Shown here one piece after another: positions 7,812 through 18,765 of a DNA stretch of 64,000 nt. The notes beneath the pieces are model-generated. The model was not told the origin of the DNA. It saw only the letters and a list, made by a program, of their open reading frames with translations, and searched no databases. Source of the stretch: Niallia sp. FSL W8-0635 (GTDB lineage: Bacteria; Bacillota; Bacilli; Bacillales; Cytobacillaceae); the NCBI RefSeq assembly GCF_038007965.1, contig NZ_JBBOYD010000001.1, forward strand, positions 1,466,501-1,530,500. The letters are read 5' to 3'. The position numbers and the translations under genes are program-made. Position 1 is the stretch's first letter; each line of letters opens with the position of its first letter.

Positions 7812-8513
7812 GTGAGATGTGTGTTTAGTTTTCAAATTGAGCACTTTCCAATACGGTATCGATTATTACTATTATCGTATATAAAGGAAACAATCCGATC
7901 GCAATCAGAAGAGTTCTATCAGTCGTTTTTTGTAGAGAGGGAAAAAGAGACAAAGAGATTTTCTTTCGCTCCTTATTTTCCGAATATTCAAATCGATGGA
8001 GATTTAATAGTTTCAGAATCTTTGAATCTAACAGTGACCAGTTCGAATATGGAAATGATGATTTACCTCATTAATGGTAGCCAGCAAAAGAGCGAATACC
8101 ACTATAAAGAAAGCATTATGAAATTTACTGGGATGAAGATGGTCAAAGAAAAGACAATTGTACAGTCACAATCTTGGTTTAAAACTTTAACACCGATCTT
8201 AGTGGAAACAAAAGAGAGAAAACCATTGCTTTTCGATGATGATAATTTTGAAGAAGAATTAAATATTATTAGCTCAAAAATGATGAAGAGTAAGTATGGA
8301 AGACCTTTATACCAACCAATTAAAATACTAAAACATCAAATGAAAAAAAGTGTTGTGAAAGAAAATTTACATCAAGCATCAGGTGATTTATTTTTCACAG
8401 GAAATACAGGTCGATTCATGGTAGAAGGAGATCCTCGTGATTTAAATATATTCTATTTAGAGGGCATAGCTCTTCGTAGTAACCAGGGATTTGGCTGTAT
8501 AGATGTTTTATAA
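7812..8513 (+). CDS. cas6: CRISPR pre-crRNA endoribonuclease Cas6
   Basis: Cas6, the metal-independent RNase that cuts pre-crRNA within each repeat and leaves an 8-base 5' handle (expected AUAUAAAU for array 1 and AUAUAAAG for array 2). The 233-residue protein begins VRCVFSFQIEHFPIRYRLLLLSYIKE, the typical Cas6 N-terminal ferredoxin-like strand and helix, and ends with the glycine-rich GIALRSNQGFGCIDVL characteristic of the family. GTG 7812 is chosen because GGGAG lies 7 bases upstream. An upstream in-frame TTG (7779) would add an unlikely NKIIINGSDK tail and has no ribosome site. First gene of the effector operon. Confidence 0.9.
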   Translation: MRCVFSFQIEHFPIRYRLLLLSYIKETIRSQSEEFYQSFFVEREKETKRFSFAPYFPNIQIDGDLIVSESLNLTVTSSNMEMMIYLINGSQQKSEYHYKESIMKFTGMKMVKEKTIVQSQSWFKTLTPILVETKERKPLLFDDDNFEEELNIISSKMMKSKYGRPLYQPIKILKHQMKKSVVKENLHQASGDLFFTGNTGRFMVEGDPRDLNIFYLEGIALRSNQGFGCIDVL

Positions 8514-8537
8514 CTTGAGAGGAGGTGAGGATGGATA

Positions 8538-10299
8538 GTGACAATAGCAAGAATAGAGACTGCTGATGCGCTTTTAAATGCTGGGATTACGGGCTTTGTG
8601 AATATCTTAAATGATGCCAATATTACCTCTTACAAATGTGGTAATAACTATATAGAGTTTGACATTTCAATCTTAGAAAATTTCCATCATTATTATTTTG
8701 ATTATTTCGCAAACAGGTATAAAGAACTGTTATCACATACTTTTCTTGTAACAAAGGGAAAGGATTTTCTTTATAAAAAAGAATGGGATGATAAGACAAT
8801 AGAAGACTGGAATAAATATATTGAAAGAGCAAAAAAGAATCTTAAAAGTAATAGTTATACAGCTGCATATAAAATGATGACTTGCAAGGAAATAGATTTA
8901 TTAGAAATGGAAAAAAAGCTAAAGAAGTTAAAATTGAAAAAGAATCAAATCATTTCAGATATTCAAAATGAAATTCATGAACAAATAAATCAACTGAAAG
9001 TTATTATCGAGTTTTTAGAAAAGGAGAATGTAAAAAAATATATTCTTGCAAAAAATATTGCTTATACAATAATTGATAACTTTTGGGGAGGAGTTTCTTT
9101 TCTACATAAATCATCTACAACAGCTGATATTTTCGAAGAGTATAAAAAATATTTTATTGATCCAATAAGGCTCTATTATGAAGAAAATCATGCAAAAGAT
9201 AAATATGTATGCTTTATTAGCAACTTACCAATTAAGAAATTATCAAAACCATACGCATATGATATGGCTTGGCTAACAAAAATGGGAGTAGATATGAGCA
9301 GGAAAACATCTCATTTTTGGAATTTGCAGTCAAATACATGCTATATCTCACCTCTTATTAATTTTATTTATTCTTGTATGCCTGCGGGGTTTACTTTTAT
9401 GAATAATCAAGGATATTTTGTCAACTGTAACAGTTCAGTTAAAGCTTTAACAAGATTAAATAACAATCATGAAATGTATGCTGTTAGATCAGATGACAAT
9501 ATTCAACTACTAGAAGCAAGAACATATTATCAATTAATAGATTTCATGGAAAATCAAAAAAATAAAAAATCAAGGTATGAGATAGATAATATTCAAGTCA
9601 TTAAATTTAGCAATACAGATAATAAAGCAGATAATTTCCGACCATACACTTATAATGTGTTATCAAAAGATAAATTAGAAGTTATTAAAAGACATCAAAA
9701 ATCATTAAGCAATATGATTAGCAAGGTAGTGAAAACAGGCGATGGTTCCTACCTAAGGATCTATCAAAATGTAATGGAACGTTTATACAGTAATAAAAAT
9801 CAATTTGATTTAATTGGTTTATTATGTAGGACAAATTTGCCGAACAGACCAGAGGAACCGATAAGAAGTAACAGGCTAATATTAGACATTGTCTACTTAA
9901 ATAATAGCTTTATAGGAACGATTGTACGGAATCGCAAAGAGAAGGAGGATGGTTCGATGAGTGATTATTATTCTTATGTAAATAGGGAAACAATAGCACA
10001 TGTGGAAAATTCAGGTAGAAAATTAGCCTATAATTATAAGGTTAGAAATGCCAGCAATAAATTAGGTGGGATTACCTATCGTTTACTTAATGCTTTAAAA
10101 ACAAAGGATACAGGAAAATTTATGGACACTTTTATCAATGCCCATTTATATGCAGCAAGAGAAGGAGAATTAATCATTCCCCCTCAAATGACAGAGGCAT
10201 TAATGGATGAAGATAAATTGCAAACACTTGGCTATGCATTTGTTTTAGGTTTGCGTTCAGGACTTAACCCTAAAGGAGATAAAAAGGAGGAAGAAGAAA

Positions 10300-10307
<8 letters not shown>
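8538..10307 (+). CDS. cas8b: type I-B Cascade large subunit Cas8b (Cst1-like)
   Basis: A 589-residue protein in the large-subunit position between cas6 and cas7. In type I-B Cascade, Cas8b recognises the PAM and recruits Cas3. The sequence is lysine- and asparagine-rich with a helical central part (about 125-160) and fits the Cst1/Cas8b1 group by length and neighbours more than by a clear motif; I see no zinc-finger cysteines. The start is GTG 8538 behind GGAGGTGAGG (8521-8530). The 3' end overlaps cas7 by 8 bases, showing translational coupling. Confidence 0.85.
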
Positions 10308-11939
<1,632 letters not shown>

Positions 11940-11964
11940 ATTAATAGAGTCAGTCATATAAAAG

Positions 11965-11999
11965 AGACTAGGATTTTTAAGAAGTTCCTAGTCTTATTT
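11965..11999 (+). terminator. hairpin between cas5 and cas3 (attenuator-like)
   Basis: A 9-bp stem AGACTAGGA (11965-11973) with TCCTAGTCT (11986-11994), followed by TATTTTA. The T tract is interrupted, so partial read-through from the effector genes into cas3-cas4-cas1-cas2 is likely. Confidence 0.6.
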
Positions 12000-12015
12000 T
12001 AAAGGGGAGTGTAGT

Positions 12016-14274
12016 GTGGCAAATCTATTACTTGCAAAGTCAGATGAGAACTTTGAAGAAACAATTCAAAAGCATACTGAAGAACTTTTAGATGAATTGA
12101 AAAGCTTAAATGATATTTATCCCTATATACCAGAACTTAGATGGGATTTATTAAAGTTAGCATGTATATATCATGATGTAGGGAAAGTGAATACTAAATT
12201 TCAAAATAAGTTATTAATAGCGATGAATAAAAAGGAATATTTATTGGAGGATGTAATTCCTAAAGTACAGGAGGTGTCACATGGGTATTTAAGTTGTGCA
12301 TTTATTCCTTATAAAGAGATATTAAAAGAAGATGAAGAAAGGGCAATTGTGGCACAAGCTGTCTATTACCATCATAAAAGACCTAAAGCAGATCGAAATG
12401 CGTTAAAGGCGGTCATTGCTCAGGATTTGCCGTTATATTATCAAGCTTTTAAAGAAGTATTTCCCTTTCAGCTGGCTGAGCCTAAAAGTAATTTCAAAAA
12501 ATACCTTAAACGAATCAAAAAAACGATAAATCAAGAGCAAGCGAAACAATTTGTCCTTGTTAAAGGCTTGCTTAATAAAATTGATTATGCTGCAAGTGCT
12601 CATATCCCAGTGGAAATTGCTAACCCTGGTCTAGACAATTATGTAGATAAGTTTCTTGCTACTAAATATAGGAGCGGAAGAAATGAACTGCAAAATTATT
12701 TGCTGGAACATCAAAAGGAGAATAATATTGTGATTGCTTCGACTGGTATAGGAAAAACAGAAGCAGCGCTATATTGGATTGGAAATAGTAAAGGCTTCTT
12801 TACATTACCGCTTCGAGTTTCTATTAATAGTATTTATAAGCGCATAGAAAGTGAAATTAATTTTAAAGAAGTCGCATTACTGCATTCAGAAACAGAAAGT
12901 GAATATGTGAAAAATGACCAATATTCTATTGATTATTTTGAAAAAACAAGACAATGGTCGATGCCTTTAACAATTTCTACTCTTGATCAAATATTAGACT
13001 TTGTTTTTAAGGAAGAAGGATTTGAAAAGAAACTTGCAACTTTATCCTATTCCAAACTAGTGATAGATGAAATTCAAATGTATTCACCTAAAATGTTGGC
13101 CTGCCTTCTAGCGGCTTTAAAAGAAATTACAGATATAGGTGGGAAATTCACGATTATGACTGCAACCTTTGCTCCATTTTTATCAGATTTGATGGAGAAA
13201 AAATTAAACATACCATTCAATAAGCCAGATAATGCGTTCTACAAGAAAGTGAATGGGGAAGTTGTAGTTAGGCATCGTCTAATCGTAAAGAATGAGCAAT
13301 TAAATATAGAGGATATTAAAAAAAATAGGATAGACAAAAAAATATTGATAATCGTAAATACTGTTCAAAAAGCTCAAGAAATATATGATGCATTAAAAGA
13401 GCGAGAAGATGTTTTTTTATTTCATAGTAGATTTACGAAAATGGATCGTAAAGCGAAAGAAACAGCTATTCAAGAAATGGGAAAATTGGAGAATAAGGAC
13501 AGTGGCATTTGGATTACGACACAAGTAGTAGAAGCAAGCGTAGATATTGATTTCGATGTTCTTTATACAGAACTTTCTGATTTAAATGGTCTATTTCAAC
13601 GAATGGGTAGAGTTTATAGAAATAGAATGTTGGACCATGACCGAGTCAATGTAGTTGTTTATGATGGTGGAGATGATTATCCATCAGGGATTAGTTATCG
13701 TGATAAATATAGTGTAGTAGATAGTAGTATTTTTGAAATTTCTAAACAAGCTTTGCAAGAATATAATTCTCCTATTATTTGTACAGAAGAGTTAAAGATG
13801 GAATTGATAGAAAAAAATTATACTACACAGCGTTTAGAAAGGAGCAATTATTATAAAGAAGTTAAAGAATTCTTGAATATTTTAGCAAGTATAGAGGAAT
13901 ATGATGAAGATTTAGATCCAAGAATTACAGATTTAAGAGACATATTTAATGAAACGATTATCCCATATTCCGTTTATCAGGAAAATAAAGATACAATAGA
14001 GGACTTAGTTGCTAAATATAGTAAAACGTTAGGAATAAAAGCAACGAATGCGATTAGAGAAGAACGTGCGATACTTCGTGATAAATTATATGAATTTACA
14101 GTGGATATTCCACAATATAGAGTTACAAATGCAAGAAAATTAAATAGAGAGGAACAATTTTTAAAGATAGGTAGCTATGAATCGATTAAAGTAATTGATT
14201 ATGAATATGATTCAACATTCGGTCTAAAATATTCTAATGATAAAAAATTATTTTCTAATAGTCAAATTTTATAA
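12016..14274 (+). CDS. cas3: CRISPR nuclease-helicase Cas3
   Basis: A 752-residue fused HD nuclease and superfamily 2 helicase that degrades DNA recruited by Cascade. The HD domain shows H53-D54 (HDVGK), H89 (SHGY) and HH at 119-120. The helicase has a Walker A ASTGIGKT near 241-248, DEIQ at 351-354 in place of DEAH, TATF near 382-385, and the motif VI-like QRMGRVYRNR. All expected metal and ATP residues are present, so the gene looks functional. Start GTG 12016 follows AAAGGGGAG. It begins the second cas block with cas4, cas1 and cas2. Confidence 0.95.
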   Translation: MANLLLAKSDENFEETIQKHTEELLDELKSLNDIYPYIPELRWDLLKLACIYHDVGKVNTKFQNKLLIAMNKKEYLLEDVIPKVQEVSHGYLSCAFIPYKEILKEDEERAIVAQAVYYHHKRPKADRNALKAVIAQDLPLYYQAFKEVFPFQLAEPKSNFKKYLKRIKKTINQEQAKQFVLVKGLLNKIDYAASAHIPVEIANPGLDNYVDKFLATKYRSGRNELQNYLLEHQKENNIVIASTGIGKTEAALYWIGNSKGFFTLPLRVSINSIYKRIESEINFKEVALLHSETESEYVKNDQYSIDYFEKTRQWSMPLTISTLDQILDFVFKEEGFEKKLATLSYSKLVIDEIQMYSPKMLACLLAALKEITDIGGKFTIMTATFAPFLSDLMEKKLNIPFNKPDNAFYKKVNGEVVVRHRLIVKNEQLNIEDIKKNRIDKKILIIVNTVQKAQEIYDALKEREDVFLFHSRFTKMDRKAKETAIQEMGKLENKDSGIWITTQVVEASVDIDFDVLYTELSDLNGLFQRMGRVYRNRMLDHDRVNVVVYDGGDDYPSGISYRDKYSVVDSSIFEISKQALQEYNSPIICTEELKMELIEKNYTTQRLERSNYYKEVKEFLNILASIEEYDEDLDPRITDLRDIFNETIIPYSVYQENKDTIEDLVAKYSKTLGIKATNAIREERAILRDKLYEFTVDIPQYRVTNARKLNREEQFLKIGSYESIKVIDYEYDSTFGLKYSNDKKLFSNSQIL

Positions 14275-14288
14275 GGAGAGATAAGAGG

Positions 14289-14807
14289 ATGCTGCAAACG
14301 AATACAGTTGGTGGTGTGGATTTAGCCTACTATATTGTCTGTAAAAGAAAACTTTGGTTATATAAGAAAGGGATAGGAATGGAAAGTGAATCAGATAGAG
14401 TTCTCGAAGGATCTATTCTTCATGAGAATTCTTATCCTCGCCTTAATAAGGAAATCCTTATTGACGGTGCATTTAAAATAGATGCAATAGACGGGGAATT
14501 TGTTAGAGAAATTAAACTATCTAGTAAATTGGAAGAGTCAGATAAAATGCAGATGCTTTTTTATTTGTATCAGCTTTATTTAAGAGGAATTAAGAAAAAG
14601 GGCTTAATTAGCTATACAAAAGAAAGGAAAACGGTTGAGGTATTGTTGACAGAGGAAAATAATAGAAAGGTACAGAAAGCAATTGCAGAGGTTTATCAAA
14701 TCATTGACCGAAATACTCCACCCCCTTTAATGAAGCTACGCTATTGTAAAAGTTGTGCTTATTATCCATTTTGTTTTTCAAGAGAGGATGAAGATGACGA
14801 TGCGTGA
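14289..14807 (+). CDS. cas4: CRISPR adaptation exonuclease Cas4
   Basis: A 172-residue Cas4, an iron-sulfur RecB-like nuclease that trims prespacers and helps choose PAM. Visible are the N-terminal cysteine C18 (YIVCKRKLW), the PD-(D/E)XK remnant EIKLS, and the C-terminal cluster YCKSCAYYPFC, giving the four cysteines for a 4Fe-4S cluster. ATG 14289 has AAGGAGAG upstream. The end overlaps cas1 by 14 bases, so the two are coupled. Confidence 0.93.
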   Translation: MLQTNTVGGVDLAYYIVCKRKLWLYKKGIGMESESDRVLEGSILHENSYPRLNKEILIDGAFKIDAIDGEFVREIKLSSKLEESDKMQMLFYLYQLYLRGIKKKGLISYTKERKTVEVLLTEENNRKVQKAIAEVYQIIDRNTPPPLMKLRYCKSCAYYPFCFSREDEDDDA

Positions 14808-15783
14808 TCATTATGTTTTTTCAAATGGAAGACTAAAAAGAAAAGACAATACAATATATTTTGAAAATGAAGAAGGGCAGAAGAAACCACTTCCTATTGA
14901 AAAGATTCAAACATTGCATTTATTTGGCGAAATAGATGTTAATACAAAACTATTAACTTATTTAAGCCAATATGGTATCACTTTGCAGTTTTATAATTAT
15001 TATGGTTTTTTTACTGGTGCATTTAATCCTCGAGATGCCAAAGAATCTGGCCATGTGATCGTGAAGCAAAGCGAGCATTATTCTGATAAGTATAAACGGC
15101 TGTACATAGCCTATCAATTTTTAAATGGAGCAGTTCACCATATGTTACGAAATCTGCGCAATTATAAAGAAGGAACAGCGGAATATATTGAAGGAATCCA
15201 GTTGTTATTTAGTCAGTTGCACACTTCGACAACAATTCCTGAATTGATGGGTCGAGAAGGACAAATTCGCCATCTCTATTATCAAGCATATAATCATATC
15301 TTTAAACAAGATTTTGTTTTTGAAAAACGAGAAAAACAGCCTCCGAGAGATCCAATCAACGCTTTAATTTCTTTTGGCAACACATTGATGTATCGAGTTG
15401 TATTAACAGAAATTTATAAAACTTCTTTGAATCCTACTATAAGTTTTCTTCATGAGCCTTCGACTAAGAGATTTTCCTTAAGTTTAGATATTGCGGAAAT
15501 TTTTAAACCTTTAATCGTTGATCCAATTATTTTTTCTTTAATAAACAGAAAGCAGATTACAAAAAAACATTTTGATTACATAGAAGGCGAAATTTGCTAT
15601 TTGAATGAGGAAGGAAAGAAAAAATTTATTACGGCGTGGGAAGAAAAATTAAATCAGTCTATTAAACACCGAATGTTAAAAAGAAATACAACATATCGTT
15701 ATTTAATTCGGTTAGAATGTTATAAATTAATTAAGCATGTAATTGGCGACGATGTATACAAGCCGTTGAAAGCGTGGTGGTAG
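14794..15783 (+). CDS. cas1: CRISPR integrase Cas1
   Basis: Cas1, the metal-dependent integrase that with Cas2 inserts new spacers at the leader end of the arrays. The 329-residue protein carries the catalytic Glu in ELMGREGQIRHLYY, and the His and Asp in LHEPSTKRFSLSLDIAEIFKP. The open frame extends upstream to 14755 but that part overlaps cas4 heavily. ATG 14794 is preferred because GAGAGG lies 6 bases upstream and the product begins MTMRDHYVFSNGRLKRKDNT as in homologues; ATG 14788 or 14800 are alternatives. Confidence 0.94.
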   Translation: MTMRDHYVFSNGRLKRKDNTIYFENEEGQKKPLPIEKIQTLHLFGEIDVNTKLLTYLSQYGITLQFYNYYGFFTGAFNPRDAKESGHVIVKQSEHYSDKYKRLYIAYQFLNGAVHHMLRNLRNYKEGTAEYIEGIQLLFSQLHTSTTIPELMGREGQIRHLYYQAYNHIFKQDFVFEKREKQPPRDPINALISFGNTLMYRVVLTEIYKTSLNPTISFLHEPSTKRFSLSLDIAEIFKPLIVDPIIFSLINRKQITKKHFDYIEGEICYLNEEGKKKFITAWEEKLNQSIKHRMLKRNTTYRYLIRLECYKLIKHVIGDDVYKPLKAWW

Positions 15784-15788
15784 CATAA

Positions 15789-16052
15789 ATGTTTGTTATT
15801 ATTACTTATGATGTAAACGAAAAAAGAGTCGGAAAAGTTTGTAAAAAACTTAGAGAATATCTTGATTGGACACAAAATTCTGTTTTTGAAGGAGAAATAA
15901 CAATTGGAAAATATACGCAATGTATGTCAGAATTAAATAATATAGTAAACAAAGAAACAGATTCCATATATGTCTACCAAGTGAAAAATCCACGTAATAT
16001 AAAAAAGATTGTACATGGTAGAGAAAAGAATCCATTTGATCTCTTTTTGTAG
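15789..16052 (+). CDS. cas2: CRISPR adaptation protein Cas2
   Basis: An 87-residue Cas2, the dimeric ferredoxin-fold scaffold of the Cas1-Cas2 integrase. The first strand MFVIITYDVNEKRVGKVCKKLREYL holds the conserved Asp8, followed by TQNSVFEGEI, the usual contact segment. It starts 5 bases after the cas1 stop, is the last cas gene, and is followed directly by the leader of array 2. Confidence 0.95.
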   Translation: MFVIITYDVNEKRVGKVCKKLREYLDWTQNSVFEGEITIGKYTQCMSELNNIVNKETDSIYVYQVKNPRNIKKIVHGREKNPFDLFL

Positions 16053-16059
16053 TAACTTT

Positions 16060-16283
16060 GGTTGTTTAGATGTTAGAATTATTCTAAATAAGCTTTGGAT
16101 TTGCATCAAACCTACTTTTTGAAAAAAAATCCAAACCTCTTGCTATCAAAGGTCTTAAAGCATATTTAAAAGGTTTTATAAAAACACTACTAAAGGTTCA
16201 CTGCAAATTAGAGAAATATTGGTATTACAATAATGTACTTGAGCCCTGGGTATAAAAGGGTTTATGGTGTGATCTTTTTGAGG
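16060..16283 (+). promoter_or_regulatory. leader of CRISPR array 2
   Basis: AT-rich sequence between cas2 and array 2. It matches the array 1 leader in several blocks: AAACCTACTTTTTGAAA, TTTTATAAAAACAC, GGTTCACTGCAAA (16195-16207) and TTTGAGG abutting the repeat. The distance from GGTTC to the first repeat is 89 bp in both. No terminator is seen after cas2, so read-through from the cas operon may also feed this array. Confidence 0.8.
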
Positions 16284-16701
16284 ATTTTATCTGAACGTAG
16301 TGGGATATAAAGTCGGGAGAAAAAGTCACTACCGCACTATAGTTTCCATTTTATCTGAACGTAGTGGGATATAAAGAAGTTGGGAAGTGGTTAGACAAAC
16401 GAGGGATTAGTCATTTTATCTGAACGTAGTGGGATATAAAGTGAGGACCAAATATTCCAAGTGTAGGCATTATTTTGATTTTATCTGAACGTAGTGGGAT
16501 ATAAAGGATGTATATGATGAGTTTTGCCGTTTCGCTGGAAAGAATTTTATCTGAACGTAGTGGGATATAAAGCCCTTATACTTCTGGTGGTTGAGTAGCA
16601 TCTTCTAAGTTTTATCTGAACGTAGAGGGATATAAAGTGGTTACTAACAATGCCTTTTGGGGCATAGTTTTGCGTTTTATCTGAACGTAGTGGGGTAAAA
16701 G
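16284..16701 (+). CRISPR. CRISPR array 2, 7 repeats
   Basis: Repeats begin at 16284, 16348, 16413, 16478, 16544, 16609 and 16674, with six spacers of about 35-37 bp. The repeat reads ATTTTATCTGAACG...GGGATATAAAG on the plus strand. Its 27-base core equals that of array 1 but the first and last bases differ (A and G here, C and T there, in crRNA sense). The sixth repeat has a T-to-A change and G start, and the seventh ends GGGGTAAAAG, so the decayed end is on the right and the leader on the left. The region from 16702 to 16940 shows no gene. Confidence 0.98.
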
Positions 16702-16940
16702 TATGATAAACGAAAAGTCAATAATACTGCTTTTTCTATAACTCTCCATTTATATTACAACCCAATACCTAATCGTAACATTCCTACCTAAATTTCCCCA
16801 CCTAAGGAAATTCCTAGCTAACTAACCCAATTGGCTAACAATTCCACCAAAAATCCAAACCCTTCCGAAGCAAGGTTTTCACCTAGCAATCTCTCAGTTA
16901 CCACTTTTTGGACGGTGAATAGAAATATTACATCTGCTAG

Positions 16941-16985
16941 CCTAGTAGTAGACACAGGAACAACACAGAAACGACTACTAGGAGG
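16941..16985 (+). promoter_or_regulatory. hairpin that can mask the ribosome binding site of the LysM hydrolase gene
   Basis: CCTAGTAGT (16941-16949) is perfectly complementary to ACTACTAGG (16974-16982), and the AGGAGG Shine-Dalgarno site (16980-16985) overlaps the second arm. This would pair part of the ribosome site within the leader RNA. No known riboswitch class was recognised around it. Confidence 0.45.
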
Positions 16986-16994
16986 TAATTGGAT

Positions 16995-17588
16995 TTGAAT
17001 AAATTAAAGAAGCTAATAGTAGCCGCTGGATTAGTGTTATCTATTTCAGCTTTTACATTAATAGATCAAGCAGAGGCAGCGACGAACCGGACGATTCAGT
17101 CTGGGGACACTTATTGGAAAGTGGCAAAGGGATTTGGGATTCCTGTTAGTGATTTAATGAAAGCTAATAATAATAAACCATTAATTACTGGTCAAAATAT
17201 CATTCTACCAAATGCAACAGTTTCCCCTGCGGATAAAGATTTAATGGCACGTTTAGTAAGAGCGGAAGCGGTTGGTGAACCATATGCTGGGAAGGTTGCG
17301 GTGGCAGTTGTTGTCTTGAATCGTGTGAAAAGTAAGCAATTTCCTAATACGATTCGTAATGTAATCTATGAGAAATCAAATGGATATTATGCATTTACAC
17401 CAGTTCAAAATGGGGAAATTAATAAAGCTGCTGACGCCATATCAAAAAGAGCAGTAAATGAAGCAATCGCTTTAGGTGGACAAGGAAATGGTTCTCTGTA
17501 TTTCTTTAATCCAAAAACAGCTACAAGTAACTGGATTTTAACACGTGAAGCAACCGTTACAATAGGAAATCATCGTTTTGCTAGATAA
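16995..17588 (+). CDS. LysM-containing SleB-type cell wall hydrolase
   Basis: A 197-residue secreted protein: signal peptide (NKLKKLIVAAGLVLSISAFTL..AEA), one LysM peptidoglycan-binding motif (TIQSGDTYWKVAKGFGIPVSDLMKANN) and a C-terminal hydrolase_2 (SleB/CwlJ) domain (LVRAEAVGEPYAGKVAVAVVVLNRV...). The domain contains the lytic-transglycosylase-like Glu (RAEA). SleB and CwlJ degrade spore cortex; a paralogue without LysM lies at 41759. TTG 16995 is preferred over TTG 16989 because GGAGG then sits 9 bases upstream. A hairpin may mask this site. Confidence 0.88.
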   Translation: MNKLKKLIVAAGLVLSISAFTLIDQAEAATNRTIQSGDTYWKVAKGFGIPVSDLMKANNNKPLITGQNIILPNATVSPADKDLMARLVRAEAVGEPYAGKVAVAVVVLNRVKSKQFPNTIRNVIYEKSNGYYAFTPVQNGEINKAADAISKRAVNEAIALGGQGNGSLYFFNPKTATSNWILTREATVTIGNHRFAR

Positions 17589-17598
17589 CTAGTAATAG

Positions 17599-17632
17599 AA
17601 GCGCCAGTCTTAATAGATTGGTGCTTTTTTAA
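17599..17632 (+). terminator. rho-independent terminator
   Basis: Stem AAGCGCCAGTCT (17599-17610) with AGATTGGTGCTT (17615-17626, with G-T pairs) and a T run follows the hydrolase gene. Confidence 0.75.
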
Positions 17633-17694
17633 ATTTTTGACTATTTTTGTTACAATAAAAGGTAGAACATTTAGTACAGAAGGGGTAAACGATA

Positions 17695-18471
17695 TTGAAA
17701 TGGAGTTATTTAACTCGTTGGATCTTTGATAAACCATTAAAGAGCGGAACTAGCTTAAACATATATGAAGTCAAAAAATGTCTTGGCTTAGGTGCATATG
17801 GGATCATTTATTTGTGCACAGATAATCGTTCAGGAAAAAAATATGTAGTTAAACAATTACGACCAAGTAAAGGGAAAAAACAGCGAGAACGTGAGAGATT
17901 TAAGGATGAAGCAGAATTACTTAGAAAAATAGATTATCCTGCGATTCCAGCTTTAGTGGATGAATTTAAGATAAATAATCAACATTATTATGTAATGGAA
18001 TATGTAGATGGAGACAATATAGAAGATTTATTATTTTTTCATAATCAAAAGTTTACAGAAATAGAAGCACTACAAATAATGAAACAACTTCTTTCTATTC
18101 TAAGTTATCTTCATCAGCATAATATCTTTCATACAGATATTAGACCACCTAATGTGATCGTTAAACAAGAAAAAGTGCACTTGATTGACTTTGGGCTTGC
18201 GGTAGTGGAAGACAATGAGAAAGCAGTAAGGAATTATCGTCAAGATGATTACTATGACTGTGGTCAAATGATTTTGTTTTTAATGTATTCCCAGTTTAAA
18301 GGGAAGAAAAGCAAGAAACGTACATGGTTAGAGGAATTGTCATTGCATCCTGAAACGGTCATACTGCTCAAAAAGATGTTAGGAATAGCTGAGCCATATA
18401 TCAATGTGAACGAAATAGAAAAAGATCTAAATAATGCGCTGGAAGCTTTAAAAGAACCCAAAAGCATATAG
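17695..18471 (+). CDS. small serine/threonine protein kinase (YrzF-like)
   Basis: A 258-residue Hanks-type kinase without membrane segments. Visible are the glycine loop GLGAYG (31-36), ATP lysine K53 (VVKQL), the catalytic loop HTDIRPPN (146-153, HTD in place of HRD) and DFG (165-167), so all catalytic residues are present. The start is TTG 17695 with GAAGGGG 9 bases upstream. It faces a gene for a Ser/Tyr/Arg/Lys-repeat protein at 18523, its tempting substrate. The length and type resemble the B. subtilis YrzF group; the target is unknown. Confidence 0.85.
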   Translation: MKWSYLTRWIFDKPLKSGTSLNIYEVKKCLGLGAYGIIYLCTDNRSGKKYVVKQLRPSKGKKQRERERFKDEAELLRKIDYPAIPALVDEFKINNQHYYVMEYVDGDNIEDLLFFHNQKFTEIEALQIMKQLLSILSYLHQHNIFHTDIRPPNVIVKQEKVHLIDFGLAVVEDNEKAVRNYRQDDYYDCGQMILFLMYSQFKGKKSKKRTWLEELSLHPETVILLKKMLGIAEPYINVNEIEKDLNNALEALKEPKSI

Positions 18472-18510
18472 CAAAAAAATCTTGTACCTAATTGTACAAG
18501 ATTTTTTTGC
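18472..18510. terminator. bidirectional terminator between the kinase and repeat-protein genes
   Basis: CTTGTAC (18481-18487) pairs with GTACAAG (18494-18500), flanked by an A run on the left and a T run on the right, so it works for both convergent genes. Confidence 0.8.
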
Positions 18511-18522
18511 TTAAATATTAGC

Positions 18523-18765
18523 TTAACTACTATGCTTCCGACGCTTATAATAATGACTGCCACCGTATGGATTACGTTTTCTGTAATCAGAACTGCTGTA
18601 GCTTTTGTGTTTCCGATAACTTCTTCTGTCACTGCTACTATAACTTTTGTATTTGCGATAACCTCTTCGGTCACTACTACTATATTTTTTATAGCTTTTA
18701 TGGCGACGGCTATTGCTGTAACTGCCTGAAATCTGCTGTATTTTCTTCATGATTTTTCTAAACAT
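18523..18765 (-). CDS. basic Ser/Tyr/Arg/Lys-rich repeat protein, CotG-like composition
   Basis: An 80-residue protein with near-identical tandem units built on KSYSSSDRRSYRKH, net strongly positive. ATG (18763-18765) has a good GAGGTGATCC site upstream on the minus strand. Composition and repeats resemble spore coat protein CotG, which in Bacillus is phosphorylated by the CotH kinase; here a different kinase gene (17695) is convergent. Being a spore protein is an inference. The repeat units make a long open frame on the other strand as well, which I treat as a shadow. Confidence 0.7.
   Translation of the reverse strand: MFRKIMKKIQQISGSYSNSRRHKSYKKYSSSDRRGYRKYKSYSSSDRRSYRKHKSYSSSDYRKRNPYGGSHYYKRRKHSS

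Noticed and set aside
16702..16985. A c-di-AMP (ydaO-type) riboswitch before the LysM hydrolase gene
   Set aside because: This is a usual place for that riboswitch, but its conserved blocks could not be found on reading; only the simple hairpin is supported.
18532..18752. Plus-strand open frames opposite the repeat protein gene
   Set aside because: They are the antisense of Ser/Arg/Lys repeats (giving Thr/Phe/Ile-rich text) and have no ribosome sites.
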